A stretch of 64,000 bases of DNA from Alistipes sp. (GTDB lineage Bacteria; Bacteroidota; Bacteroidia; Bacteroidales; Rikenellaceae): assembly GCA_029060215.1 (NCBI GenBank), contig JAIDUK010000003.1, positions 1-64,000 on the forward strand, in the 5' to 3' direction. Positions 1 through 8,713 of the stretch are shown one piece after another. The position numbers and the translations under genes were made by a program. Positions within the stretch are counted from its first letter, which is position 1; each line of letters opens with the position of its first letter. The notes beneath the pieces were generated by a model. That model saw nothing but the letters and a program-made list of their open reading frames with translations, did not search any database and was not told the DNA's origin.

Positions 1-91
1 GTATTAATTATGGTAATAAAAATACAAAATATATTCTATTTTAGATATAAAAAAAGAATTTATTTTTACAATAACCACGAAATATTAAACC

Positions 92-601
92 CTACTTTCG
101 AATGCAATCCAGCGCTTTGAGTTCGTCGTATCGCTGCTGGAGTTTCCGACGGATCATCTCGTTCAGGACTTCGAGATGTTCGCCGACAAGGACGGCGTCC
201 GCTTCGGTCAAGCCGTATCGTCGAATCGATTCCGGGGTCAAACGAAGCGGAGCGTTGCAGCGCAATCCCATCTCGCAATGGTGATAAAGGAACGATTCGT
301 AAATGCGTTCGATGTATTCAGCGGTCAATTCTTCCACGGTTTCGATATGCACTTCGTGGAAGATGACGATGAGCGGATCGTCGGGCGCAACCGCATCGCC
401 CCTGCCGAAAAACTCCCGCAAAGACAAATACTCGCCGTCTGCATTCTTTATCGAAAATGACAGGACCGATGCGTGTTCCCACAGCGCATAAATATGGTGA
501 TGCGAGCGTTCCGACGCCACCAGAAACGACCGCAATATCCGTGCGGTCAACGGTCGCACGACACGGCGATCCGGTATTCGATTCGTTGCGTTCATAATCA
601 T
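92..601 (-). CDS. hypothetical protein (phage-region)
   Basis: Open 169-aa ORF, no recognised domain. Confidence 0.5.
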   Translation of the reverse strand: MIMNATNRIPDRRVVRPLTARILRSFLVASERSHHHIYALWEHASVLSFSIKNADGEYLSLREFFGRGDAVAPDDPLIVIFHEVHIETVEELTAEYIERIYESFLYHHCEMGLRCNAPLRLTPESIRRYGLTEADAVLVGEHLEVLNEMIRRKLQQRYDELKALDCIRK

Positions 602-947
602 CGAAATGGCAGATAGGATCGCGTCTGTCCGCCGGGCAAAAAGAACGTGGGCCTACTGCCGCTTATACTGGAGAGGTACTGGTATACCCACAAAGGATAA
701 GCACATATAGCCCACGCCGTAAAGCAGGGATATGACCATATCCCGAACCTTACGGCGAGAGCCGTTCGATGCGAGAATACGGTGTGCTCAACCCTTTGTT
801 AAAAATTACCAGTTTTCTCCAGAGTCAAGTCGGATAATATGTCGCACTCCGGTTGTGCGGAATGCAACTACAAAGATAAGGCATTCTTCGGAATTAGGGA
901 CTTTGTATCCCGAAAAAGGTTCGGCGAAGCGTTATTTTCACGTCGTT

Positions 948-3086
948 ATGGACGAAGTTCGCATCAAAGACCTCGCGAGCGCTTCTGGACAGTTGGCGGA
1001 GTTCGACGCATTCGAGTTCATCGTCGACGTCCCGACAGCCGCCGCATCGATGAAGGTTTCCGGCAAGGAGATCAAGGGTGTGATGGCTCCGAAGAGGCAT
1101 ACGCACGCCGTCTCCGACATCACGGGGCTGTCCGGCGAGTTCGATAAGAAGTTGGACAAGAAAGGCGGTACGATCTCGGGCGACTTGTCGGTTATGGGCG
1201 ATACGTACCTGCGGCGGCTTCATTTGGAGGAGTTCTTGGAGGTTCCCGAATACCGCTACAACCGCATCGAAACGGTCGTCGGCGATCGGTGGTCCGCTCC
1301 GGGCGGCGGCATCGTCGAGTTCGTCTCGCCGGAGAACCGGACGTTGGTCGTCAAGTTGGAGGCGGGCGAAATAAGCACCTTGCGCGAGAACGACCTCTGT
1401 ATGGGCATCTTCCTGAACTCGGCAATGGACGCACCGAGCGGCAATACCGTCGATTCGGACGACTCGTTCGGCAACCGCGCCTATGCCGGCTTCACGACCT
1501 GCTACTTCCGCCTTACCGAGTGCCTCGACTGCAACACTTACGCCGAATGGCGGTACGAATTGCGCGAGGGGTACCCCTATCACCCGCAGGCGGCGATGCA
1601 GTTCGTGGCATTCGGCAATACGACCGACAAGGAGCGCCGAACCTCCCGCTACGAAACCCGCACCTACCTGCGGTTTCTCACAGGTATGGACGACTGGACG
1701 ATCCGCACGGAGAATATCGCAGCGCAGTTCGGCGACCTTTCGAATCTCAAGTCGCACGGTCTGGATATGACCGGTTATTCGGCCTACCTGAAAAATATCT
1801 ACCTCACGGGCTTCCTCTCGGACAAGTCGGGCGACTCGTGGTTCGACTCCGCGACGGGCGATATGCAGCTCTTCAACCGTACGACGGGTTACGGCGTAAA
1901 TTTCCGCAACGGCATCCTGCGCTTCGGTCGCATCGACCCCGCGAAGCCCGATACAGGAACGGATTTCGACGAGTTGATGCAGACGATCTCCTCGACATTG
2001 GAAACGCTCGGCCGTATCAACTCGGACAAGTATGTTTCACCCGTGGAGAAGTCGTTTTTGAAAGAGCGCTTGCAGGATATCCGAACCGAATACGAACAAC
2101 TCCGCGCCAATGCCCTGCGGCTGCTCTCCGTGTTTCGTTATCGCAGCGCGAACGGCAAAGTACTTATGGTACACGGCAAGCGGCGCGTCGTCCGGTTGCT
2201 CGCCGACGAATGGACGCCCTACGAAGATGCCTATCAGCGGGCCGTCGCCGCCATCGGGAAATACACGCAGCCGGAGCCGGAGTTCATTCCGATCGGGGAT
2301 GATTTCGCCGACATCGAGGCTTACTACACGGCTCGCCGAACGATCGGGGCGCTCTTGGACGAGGCGGCGAAAAGCGACGACAGCGATCTGGAGTATCTAC
2401 GCGAAAACTTTCAGGATATCTCGACGGAGATCGATGCCGGAAGCGGCGTGGTGCTGTCCGGGTTCGTCGGCGTAAAGGACGATACGGACAAGAAGGTCGT
2501 GGCGGGTATGGCAGGCTGCGCATTGAAAGGCGCTCCGACGTCGAAGCACGGCAAGTTGATGTTCTTCGCCGGAGCGGACGGTATCGAGAACGCTGCGACG
2601 GCTGCCACACGCATCTACGAAGACGGACACGTCGAAATGGCGAGCGGCATCTTCAGCGGATATTCGAAGGTGCAGTTCAAATACTTCACGGACGAAGGCA
2701 CGGACTACAACGCCTCGACCCGCAAGTATACATTGAACCGCAACTTCAACCTGATCGCCAACGGCGCAGATTTCGGCAGTTACATCGTCTGGTTGAACCT
2801 GCCCGTATCGTCCGAGTATATCGGCAGCGTGGTAAACCTCTACGACTGTCCGATCCGCACCCGTTCATCGCCCAGTCTGGTACTTGCAGCGGACGACACG
2901 CAGTCGGGCATCGTGACGACACTGAAGAAAGATGCCTACGGAATGGGCTATCTACCGGTTCCTCGCATCGAGACCTACGGAGGACTGTTGCAACTGTTGG
3001 CTGTGCCGTCGCCCTATTCCTCCGCCAAATGCATGTGGCACGTAACTTATCAGATGATGTCCGAATTCAAGATTTACGAAGAATAA
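948..3086 (+). CDS. phage tail fibre/structural protein
   Basis: ORF 732..3086; likely start ATG 948 (MDEVRIKDLASASGQLAEFDAF...); HTHAVSDITGL...LDKKGGTISGDLSV motif typical of tail fibres. Confidence 0.7.
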   Translation: MDEVRIKDLASASGQLAEFDAFEFIVDVPTAAASMKVSGKEIKGVMAPKRHTHAVSDITGLSGEFDKKLDKKGGTISGDLSVMGDTYLRRLHLEEFLEVPEYRYNRIETVVGDRWSAPGGGIVEFVSPENRTLVVKLEAGEISTLRENDLCMGIFLNSAMDAPSGNTVDSDDSFGNRAYAGFTTCYFRLTECLDCNTYAEWRYELREGYPYHPQAAMQFVAFGNTTDKERRTSRYETRTYLRFLTGMDDWTIRTENIAAQFGDLSNLKSHGLDMTGYSAYLKNIYLTGFLSDKSGDSWFDSATGDMQLFNRTTGYGVNFRNGILRFGRIDPAKPDTGTDFDELMQTISSTLETLGRINSDKYVSPVEKSFLKERLQDIRTEYEQLRANALRLLSVFRYRSANGKVLMVHGKRRVVRLLADEWTPYEDAYQRAVAAIGKYTQPEPEFIPIGDDFADIEAYYTARRTIGALLDEAAKSDDSDLEYLRENFQDISTEIDAGSGVVLSGFVGVKDDTDKKVVAGMAGCALKGAPTSKHGKLMFFAGADGIENAATAATRIYEDGHVEMASGIFSGYSKVQFKYFTDEGTDYNASTRKYTLNRNFNLIANGADFGSYIVWLNLPVSSEYIGSVVNLYDCPIRTRSSPSLVLAADDTQSGIVTTLKKDAYGMGYLPVPRIETYGGLLQLLAVPSPYSSAKCMWHVTYQMMSEFKIYEE

Positions 3087-3105
3087 TCTACTAAAAACAA
3101 CGAAC

Positions 3106-3348
3106 ATGGAGAATAATTCATTCGAAATCGTAAAGGATATAGATATCGAAGCGATAGCGGATCCCGTATCGGGAGCGATCACGCTCTCTCAGCTCCCGAA
3201 GGTAACGACTTTGGCAGCCACCGACCTTATCGAAATCGATCGCAACGGTACGGGGGCTGCCGTAACTTATGCGACGTTGGTCGATGCGATGACCGCCTCG
3301 CTCGGGCTGACGGGCATCGAGGAGGCACTGAACCATATTATCGGATAG
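3106..3348 (+). CDS. small phage structural/hypothetical protein
   Basis: 80-aa ORF between two fibre genes in the same orientation. Confidence 0.5.
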   Translation: MENNSFEIVKDIDIEAIADPVSGAITLSQLPKVTTLAATDLIEIDRNGTGAAVTYATLVDAMTASLGLTGIEEALNHIIG

Positions 3349-3351
3349 CAT

Positions 3352-4053
3352 ATGGCAGACTTTACTTCACTCGTTTTGCGGCTCGATGCGCTGCGGCAGC
3401 ACCTTGCCGGGACGCTCCGCGACAAAGGCGTGGCGACAACCGACGAAGAGACGTTGGCATCGCTCGTCGATAAAGTCGCATTGATGGACAGCACCAGCGG
3501 AATGAATCAGATCCGCAACGGCTACCAGCTCTTTCGGGGCAATACGACGATGTCGGTATTTCCGGAGTTCGATACGGCGTCGTTCGATTCGATGTATCAG
3601 ATGTGCTACGGCTGTACGGCACTGGAGCGCGTGCCGACGCTCGACACCTCGAACGTCGCGAATATGATGTATGCTTTCTACGGTTGTACGAACTTGCAGG
3701 AGATCGGCGGATTGGACACCTCGCGCATTACCTCCGCCTCGGAGATGTTCCACGGCTGCAAGAACCTGCGCAAAATCGGCGGAAGACTCGACTTCAGCAA
3801 GGTAACATCGAAGATCGACACGACATTCGTCTCCTGCTCCGCACTCGAAACGGTCATCATCGACGGCCCCGTCAGCGTGGATATCGCGATGAACGGCTGC
3901 CCGAAACTCACGGTCGAGAGTTTGGTATTCCTGCTGAATGCTCTATCCGACACAGGTAATGGCAAGACCTGCAATATCGGAGCGAAGAACCTTGCGAAAC
4001 TGAATGCTATCCAAAAAGCGATCGCGACAGACAAGGGGTGGACACTGATTTAA
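3352..4053 (+). CDS. BspA-like (DUF285) leucine-rich repeat protein, probable tail tip/adhesin
   Basis: Repeats such as FDSMYQMCYGCTALERVPTLDTSNVANMMYAFYGCTNLQEIGGLDTSRITSASEMFHGC. Confidence 0.75.
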   Translation: MADFTSLVLRLDALRQHLAGTLRDKGVATTDEETLASLVDKVALMDSTSGMNQIRNGYQLFRGNTTMSVFPEFDTASFDSMYQMCYGCTALERVPTLDTSNVANMMYAFYGCTNLQEIGGLDTSRITSASEMFHGCKNLRKIGGRLDFSKVTSKIDTTFVSCSALETVIIDGPVSVDIAMNGCPKLTVESLVFLLNALSDTGNGKTCNIGAKNLAKLNAIQKAIATDKGWTLI

Positions 4054-4973
4054 TACTTTACAATTTCGCATTTGATATTATCGAAGCCTTTCTGATCCAA
4101 AAAGGCTTCTACTGCTGATTGTGCGTGGATATTTCGGACGAATATGCGAATCAAAGCCAATTCAGGAAGAAAAAATTCTCGATAGTAAATATATCGCTCC
4201 TCTTTCGTCCTCATTTTCTCTTTTAGCAATGGAGATACGATATCTCCGCTTTTCATTTCCATATTCAATGCGGATGCAATAGCATCGATTAACAGAGCAT
4301 TTGCTTGTATGAACTCAGTATATGCAGGAACCGGAGCAGATAAAATCATCCGGAATTCTTCCTCTTGTTTAAAGCAGTTTCTTTTAATGCGCGGAGCAAA
4401 GAAATACAGTATATACATGGCAACGAATCGTACGAATAATTGAGGGTATTTTGGTAACATCTCCAAACACAGTTTTTTGTTGCCTTGTAATAGTGCTAAT
4501 CCTCCATCCGTATAGGCTTCATAAACTATTCGTATCAATTCCGCATCCCCGATAGTGTCTTCATAAATACATTTTTCCAATTTATAAATAATCGCAGTAT
4601 CGTATATTCCTCTCGTTTGCGGAAAATCTATTTCAAGCACAGCCCCATTTCCGTGATCCGCATAATTTTCCCACATATATGCATTGTCATTGCGGGCCGT
4701 TACGGAAATTACATACGGGTTCGGCAGATTTACGTTATTCTCAATGGTCTCCCGCCTGAATAAAGCGGCAATTCGTCTATCCTGTTTGAGATTGTATTTG
4801 CCTTCCATAATGGACAAATACTTACGAGTAAAATCGACACCTAATAGATATTCTTCCTTATCTACGAAACAATCGTACCGAGTTGCCCAAAAACAAAGTC
4901 CTTTGCCATTATTTTCATTCGATCGAATAATTCCTCGAAGAGCATCTAAAGAAGTATAGTGATAATAAGTCAT
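4050..4973 (-). CDS. DUF2971 domain-containing protein
   Basis: N-terminal YHYTSLDALRGI..., SVTARNDNAYMWENYADHGNGAVLEI signature; AT-rich relative to neighbours. Confidence 0.75.
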   Translation of the reverse strand: MTYYHYTSLDALRGIIRSNENNGKGLCFWATRYDCFVDKEEYLLGVDFTRKYLSIMEGKYNLKQDRRIAALFRRETIENNVNLPNPYVISVTARNDNAYMWENYADHGNGAVLEIDFPQTRGIYDTAIIYKLEKCIYEDTIGDAELIRIVYEAYTDGGLALLQGNKKLCLEMLPKYPQLFVRFVAMYILYFFAPRIKRNCFKQEEEFRMILSAPVPAYTEFIQANALLIDAIASALNMEMKSGDIVSPLLKEKMRTKEERYIYYREFFLPELALIRIFVRNIHAQSAVEAFLDQKGFDNIKCEIVKY

Positions 4974-4988
4974 ATCTTAGTCAAAATT

Positions 4989-6026
4989 TTAATATAAATC
5001 GATCGCCACCTTGATCGCTCCATCGCGGCGGTTTTCGAAAAGGTCGTATGCCTCGGCGATGCGGCCGAGCGGATAGCGGTGCGTGATGAGCGGCGTGGTA
5101 TCGATCTCGCCCGCCTCGATCAGCCGGAGGATTTCGGCGCAGTCGCAGCCGTCCACGCCGCCCGTTTTGAAGGTAAGGTTCTTGCCGTACATGTCGGGCA
5201 GCGGCAACATCTGCGGCCGGTCGTAGAGCGCAACAATGACAACCGTCGCATTGGGGCGGGCGCACTCCCACGCCAGACGGAACGTATCCTCCGCACCGGC
5301 CACCTCCAGCACGACGTCGGCGCCGCCACGGTCGCTGTTCGCAAGAACCGCCTCGCGACACTCCTCCGGTGCGACCGTCAGCACCTCGGGATAGTGCTCC
5401 CGCACGAATCGCCACCGTTCGGGCGATTTTTCGCAGACGATGATTCGCTTCGGGCGCTTCAATCTTGCGCAAAGCAGCGTGCAGATACCCGTCGGTCCGG
5501 CACCGATAATCAGGACCGTGTCGTCGGGCGCGATCTCCGAAATCTTCGCCGCCCAATAGCCCGTGGCCAGAATATCGCCGACGAACAATGCCTGTTCGTC
5601 GCTCACCGTATCGGGAATGCGGTTCAACCCCAGATCGGCATGCGGCACGCGGACATACTCCGCCTGCCCGCCGTCGATGCGGCAGCCCAGCGCCCAACCT
5701 CCGTCGGGATCGATGCAATTGTTCACGTAGCCGCGCTTGCAAAAGAAGCATTCGCCGCAAAAGGTCTCGACGTTGACCGTCACGCGGTCGCCGACCTTTA
5801 CGCTGCGCACCTCCGACCCGACCGCCTCGACGATGCCGACCATCTCGTGGCCGACGGTGATGCCCTCGACGGCGCGCGGCACGCTGCCGTGCTTGATATG
5901 CAGGTCACTGGTGCAGATGCTCGCGAGCGTCACGCGCACGATGGCGTCGCGAGGATCCTGCAAGGCGGGGTTCGGCTTGTCGAGCAGTCCGAACCGGCCG
6001 TGTTCGATATAGGTATAGGCTTTCAT
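4989..6026 (-). CDS. zinc-dependent alcohol dehydrogenase (MDR family)
   Basis: GHEMVGIVEAVGSEV, CxxCxxC-type zinc site (CGECFFCKRGYVNNC), Rossmann GAGPTG. Confidence 0.9.
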   Translation of the reverse strand: MKAYTYIEHGRFGLLDKPNPALQDPRDAIVRVTLASICTSDLHIKHGSVPRAVEGITVGHEMVGIVEAVGSEVRSVKVGDRVTVNVETFCGECFFCKRGYVNNCIDPDGGWALGCRIDGGQAEYVRVPHADLGLNRIPDTVSDEQALFVGDILATGYWAAKISEIAPDDTVLIIGAGPTGICTLLCARLKRPKRIIVCEKSPERWRFVREHYPEVLTVAPEECREAVLANSDRGGADVVLEVAGAEDTFRLAWECARPNATVVIVALYDRPQMLPLPDMYGKNLTFKTGGVDGCDCAEILRLIEAGEIDTTPLITHRYPLGRIAEAYDLFENRRDGAIKVAIDLY

Positions 6027-6077
6027 CGTATTCTGTTTTCGTTACAAATTTAATCATTATTTACATACAAAATAAAA

Positions 6078-6105
6078 TACCGGAGCCGCACATGATGCGG
6101 CTCCG
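6078..6105 (-). terminator. hairpin CCGGAGCCGCA-CATGA-TGCGGCTCCGG
   Basis: Perfect inverted repeat downstream of the 6227..6514 gene; near-identical hairpin at 7350-7379. Confidence 0.5.
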
Positions 6106-6226
6106 GCTGCAATAAACAACTGATGGAGCACGATAGATTTCCTATCGAAAGAGACGCGTGCAACCCTGCTCCGGGGTTAGGACGGATGCTCCCCGTTCAA
6201 TCTGCGGGGAGCATCCGTGCGTCGGT

Positions 6227-6514
6227 CTATTCCTCTTCGCTTTCGAACCACTCGCGGAAGTAGTCGTAGAAGCGCTCTTTGGTCCTATCCGCCATGCGAT
6301 CGAAGTTCGTCAGGATGAACTCGCGACCTTCGGTATTCCACTCGGCCGGGGTCTCGATAGCCCGGAAATTTACCGGTTCGACGATTACGCCTTCGTACTC
6401 TTCCAACAATTCGCGCGCCTTGCGAGCCATGTCACGCACCTCATCCGTCGCCTGCGCCCAATTCGTAGCATTCTTCGGGAATCTCTCTAAAAACCGTTCG
6501 ATGTTCGTCCTCAT
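6227..6514 (-). CDS. hypothetical protein
   Basis: 95-aa ORF preceded by conserved promoter repeat. Confidence 0.6.
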   Translation of the reverse strand: MRTNIERFLERFPKNATNWAQATDEVRDMARKARELLEEYEGVIVEPVNFRAIETPAEWNTEGREFILTNFDRMADRTKERFYDYFREWFESEEE

Positions 6515-6528
6515 AATTCGCTCTTTTT

Positions 6529-6613
6529 TAGTTGTTTATCGTACTGCAAACATAACATCGTTATTCGGAACACGCAAGTTGTTCGGCGACTATTATCGTA
6601 TTTATTTTCAATA
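6529..6613 (-). promoter_or_regulatory. promoter-repeat copy 1
   Basis: Minus strand TTGC-N19-TATGTTTGC (Bacteroidota -33/-7) inside an ~80 bp repeat shared with 7182, 7812 and 8625. Confidence 0.75.
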
Positions 6614-6664
6614 GATTAGATGCTATAAAAAGATAGCGGAACCGAGCATTATCGTTGTAGGCGA

Positions 6665-6862
6665 TTATTCCGCTTTCTCGATAATTACGAACCGATCGAC
6701 TTCGGGAATGACTGCCAAGCCTCCCCATGTGCCGTGCAGTTGTCCGAGCGAGTCGATGAACTCGATCGTACCCTCCTTGCCGTCGTAACGGCTATCCTCG
6801 TCGCGAAGATGGATAATGCGAATCTTGTCGCCTACCGTTGCATTTGCATTCATCGTTTTCAT
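6665..6862 (-). CDS. DUF4314-like protein
   Basis: VGDKIRIIHLRDEDSRYDGKEGTIEFIDSLGQLHGTWGGLAVIPEVDRF. Confidence 0.7.
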   Translation of the reverse strand: MKTMNANATVGDKIRIIHLRDEDSRYDGKEGTIEFIDSLGQLHGTWGGLAVIPEVDRFVIIEKAE

Positions 6863-6937
6863 CTCTTTATGTGTTTCCCGGTTTCGGGTCTTAACCCCGC
6901 CGAGGAAGATTTCTCGGCGGGGTCGTCTCTCGTTTCG

Positions 6938-7156
6938 TCAATCAGCCGTCTCTTCCGATTCCCAACGCTCAGCGAGCAATGTAAGGATCCGGTTGTTGAT
7001 GTCGTGATTCGCATTCGATAATTCGCCGTAGCGGTTGCCGGCACGTCTGTTTTCGTCGGCAAGGCGTTGCATCTCCTTGCGGTTCTTCTCGAATTCGACC
7101 TCCAACCGGTCGAGTTCGGCGTCGATTTCCGTTCTTTTTCGATTCGCTGTATTCAT
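6938..7156 (-). CDS. hypothetical coiled-coil protein
   Basis: MNTANRKRTEIDAELDRLEVEFEKNRKEM...; start placed downstream of promoter repeat (ORF-track start lies inside the promoter). Confidence 0.55.
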   Translation of the reverse strand: MNTANRKRTEIDAELDRLEVEFEKNRKEMQRLADENRRAGNRYGELSNANHDINNRILTLLAERWESEETAD

Positions 7157-7181
7157 AATCGAGTCGTTTAATAGATTGTAG

Positions 7182-7260
7182 TTCAATTGTTTATTGCACT
7201 GCAAACATAACATCATTATTCGGAACGCGCAAGTTTATCGGCAACTTAATTCAAAGAATA
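7182..7260 (-). promoter_or_regulatory. promoter-repeat copy 2
   Basis: TTGC-N19-TATGTTTG on minus strand. Confidence 0.7.
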
Positions 7261-7349
7261 TCAACTATTTATCAGGCATTTTCCATATGGTAAATATACA
7301 TTCTGTCGAAGATTCGTTGCAGAAACAATGTCCCGCCTTCGAACGGAAA

Positions 7350-7379
7350 CCGGAGCCGTACACGATGTACGGCTCCGGT
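7350..7379 (-). terminator. hairpin CGGAGCCGTACA-CGA-TGTACGGCTCCG
   Basis: Perfect inverted repeat, paralogous to 6078-6105. Confidence 0.5.
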
Positions 7380-7466
7380 CGCAATAAACAACTGAATGGA
7401 CGAAACGAGGGAAAGCCTCCCGTCGGAGGCTCGGAGCATTCGCTCCTTACGATCGGAAGTCGGTTA

Positions 7467-7799
7467 CTAATCGACCGTCCGGTATTCCCATTTGCCGTCC
7501 CGATAGAGATATTTGTAACATATATCCTCCTCGATTTCTCGTTCGTAGGCGGCAACCGATTTATAAATCCGAGGCTCGGTATCGTACCGTTCATTCGATT
7601 TCTCGAACCGGCACTCTTCGAGACGTGCCTCCACATTGATTATGTTGCCTCGTTCGACCAGTGCCATTGCCGATTCCAATGTATTGTAGTGCGCTGACAA
7701 CGTTTCGCCCAACGTATCGGGATGTCCGTCCCGCCATATATAGACGCTTTTGATTTTTCCGTCGGGAAGTCTTACTCCGATTCTTGCTCTTGTACTCAT
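7467..7799 (-). CDS. hypothetical protein
   Basis: MSTRARIGVRLPDGKIKSVYIWRDGHPDTLGETL..., 110 aa, downstream of promoter repeat. Confidence 0.6.
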   Translation of the reverse strand: MSTRARIGVRLPDGKIKSVYIWRDGHPDTLGETLSAHYNTLESAMALVERGNIINVEARLEECRFEKSNERYDTEPRIYKSVAAYEREIEEDICYKYLYRDGKWEYRTVD

Positions 7800-7811
7800 A
7801 ATACACTCTAT

Positions 7812-7900
7812 ATTAGTTGTTTATTGCACTGCAAAGATGACATCATAATTCGGGACACGCAAGTCTTTCTGAAATTATTATTGTATTTATCTTCAATATC
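7812..7900 (-). promoter_or_regulatory. promoter-repeat copy 3
   Basis: TTGC-N19-CATCTTTG on minus strand. Confidence 0.65.
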
Positions 7901-7907
7901 TTACACG

Positions 7908-8126
7908 TTATCGAAGTGCGTCGCACACCTGTCGCAATGCCTCGCGTTCATCGCCATCGAGCGAGCAGACGAAATCGTCATTGCTGTAATAGTTGCCGTC
8001 CTCGTCCTGCTCGTCGAAGCAACGCTCATCGGCGGTCGTAAGTACGGCAGCAAGGGCGCGATATTGAGTTGCGGTAATACCTGCCATCGTGTAAGTTCCG
8101 GTTTTCGTTCGGCGGAGTTTCATCAA
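7908..8126 (-). CDS. hypothetical protein
   Basis: 72-aa ORF. Confidence 0.5.
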   Translation of the reverse strand: MMKLRRTKTGTYTMAGITATQYRALAAVLTTADERCFDEQDEDGNYYSNDDFVCSLDGDEREALRQVCDALR

Positions 8127-8176
8127 CGTATCGTTTTATGCGCACCCTGCCTTTCGGCAAGGTGCGCGATTATCGG

Positions 8177-8599
8177 TTACTCGATAGGAAAGACCTCCTG
8201 CCATCCGACTCTCGATACGCAACCGGACCGGTCCGCCCGTCGGATGATATAGGGAATACTGCTGCGGTCCTTTACATTGTCCACGAACTCGTAAACCACG
8301 CAGTCGCCTTGCAGCCGGAAGCGTTGTCCTGCCGAAAGTTTATCGATCCGAGTAGCCGGCTTCAGATATTCGGATAAGCGTCCCGTGTTGCAGATCTTCT
8401 TCCAGCGGATCTCATTCGACTGCGGGTTCATCTCAACCTCGACAATCAATTCGTCCCCGTAGTCGTCTTCGGTGGTAAGCCACACCTTGACTGGTCCGTC
8501 CGCCGGAGCGAGGCTTTTAACCGTTACCTCCGAAAATATGTAATCGCTCTGCTGCCGCATATAGTTCGATGCGATCTGTTTTGCTTGTGCACTTGTCAT
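8177..8599 (-). CDS. hypothetical protein
   Basis: Start MTSAQAKQIASNYMRQQ chosen; upstream ORF extension reads through the promoter repeat. Confidence 0.55.
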   Translation of the reverse strand: MTSAQAKQIASNYMRQQSDYIFSEVTVKSLAPADGPVKVWLTTEDDYGDELIVEVEMNPQSNEIRWKKICNTGRLSEYLKPATRIDKLSAGQRFRLQGDCVVYEFVDNVKDRSSIPYIIRRADRSGCVSRVGWQEVFPIE

Positions 8600-8624
8600 G
8601 TTCGAGTGTTTTAATCGTTTATTA

Positions 8625-8712
8625 TTCAGTTGTTTATCACACTGCAAACATAACATCGTTATTCGGAACACGCAAGTTATCAGGCGACTATTATCGTATT
8701 TATTTTCAGTTG
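8625..8712 (-). promoter_or_regulatory. promoter-repeat copy 4
   Basis: TTGC-GTGTTCCGAATAACGATGT-TATGTTTG, near-identical to copy 1. Confidence 0.75.
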
Positions 8713-8713
8713 T

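Noticed and set aside
894-2630. Long antisense ORFs opposite the tail fibre (e.g. 894..1757 minus, 1289..2302 plus)
   Set aside because: Low-complexity R/V-rich shadow frames of a well-supported CDS in high-GC DNA.
732-4053. Diversity-generating retroelement acting on the fibre genes
   Set aside because: No reverse transcriptase ORF and no template/variable repeat pair recognised in the window.
6938-7216. ORF starts MMLCLQCNKQLNYN... (7216) and MFRITMLCLQCDKQLNN... (8671)
   Set aside because: These N-termini are translations of the promoter repeat itself; true starts are downstream.
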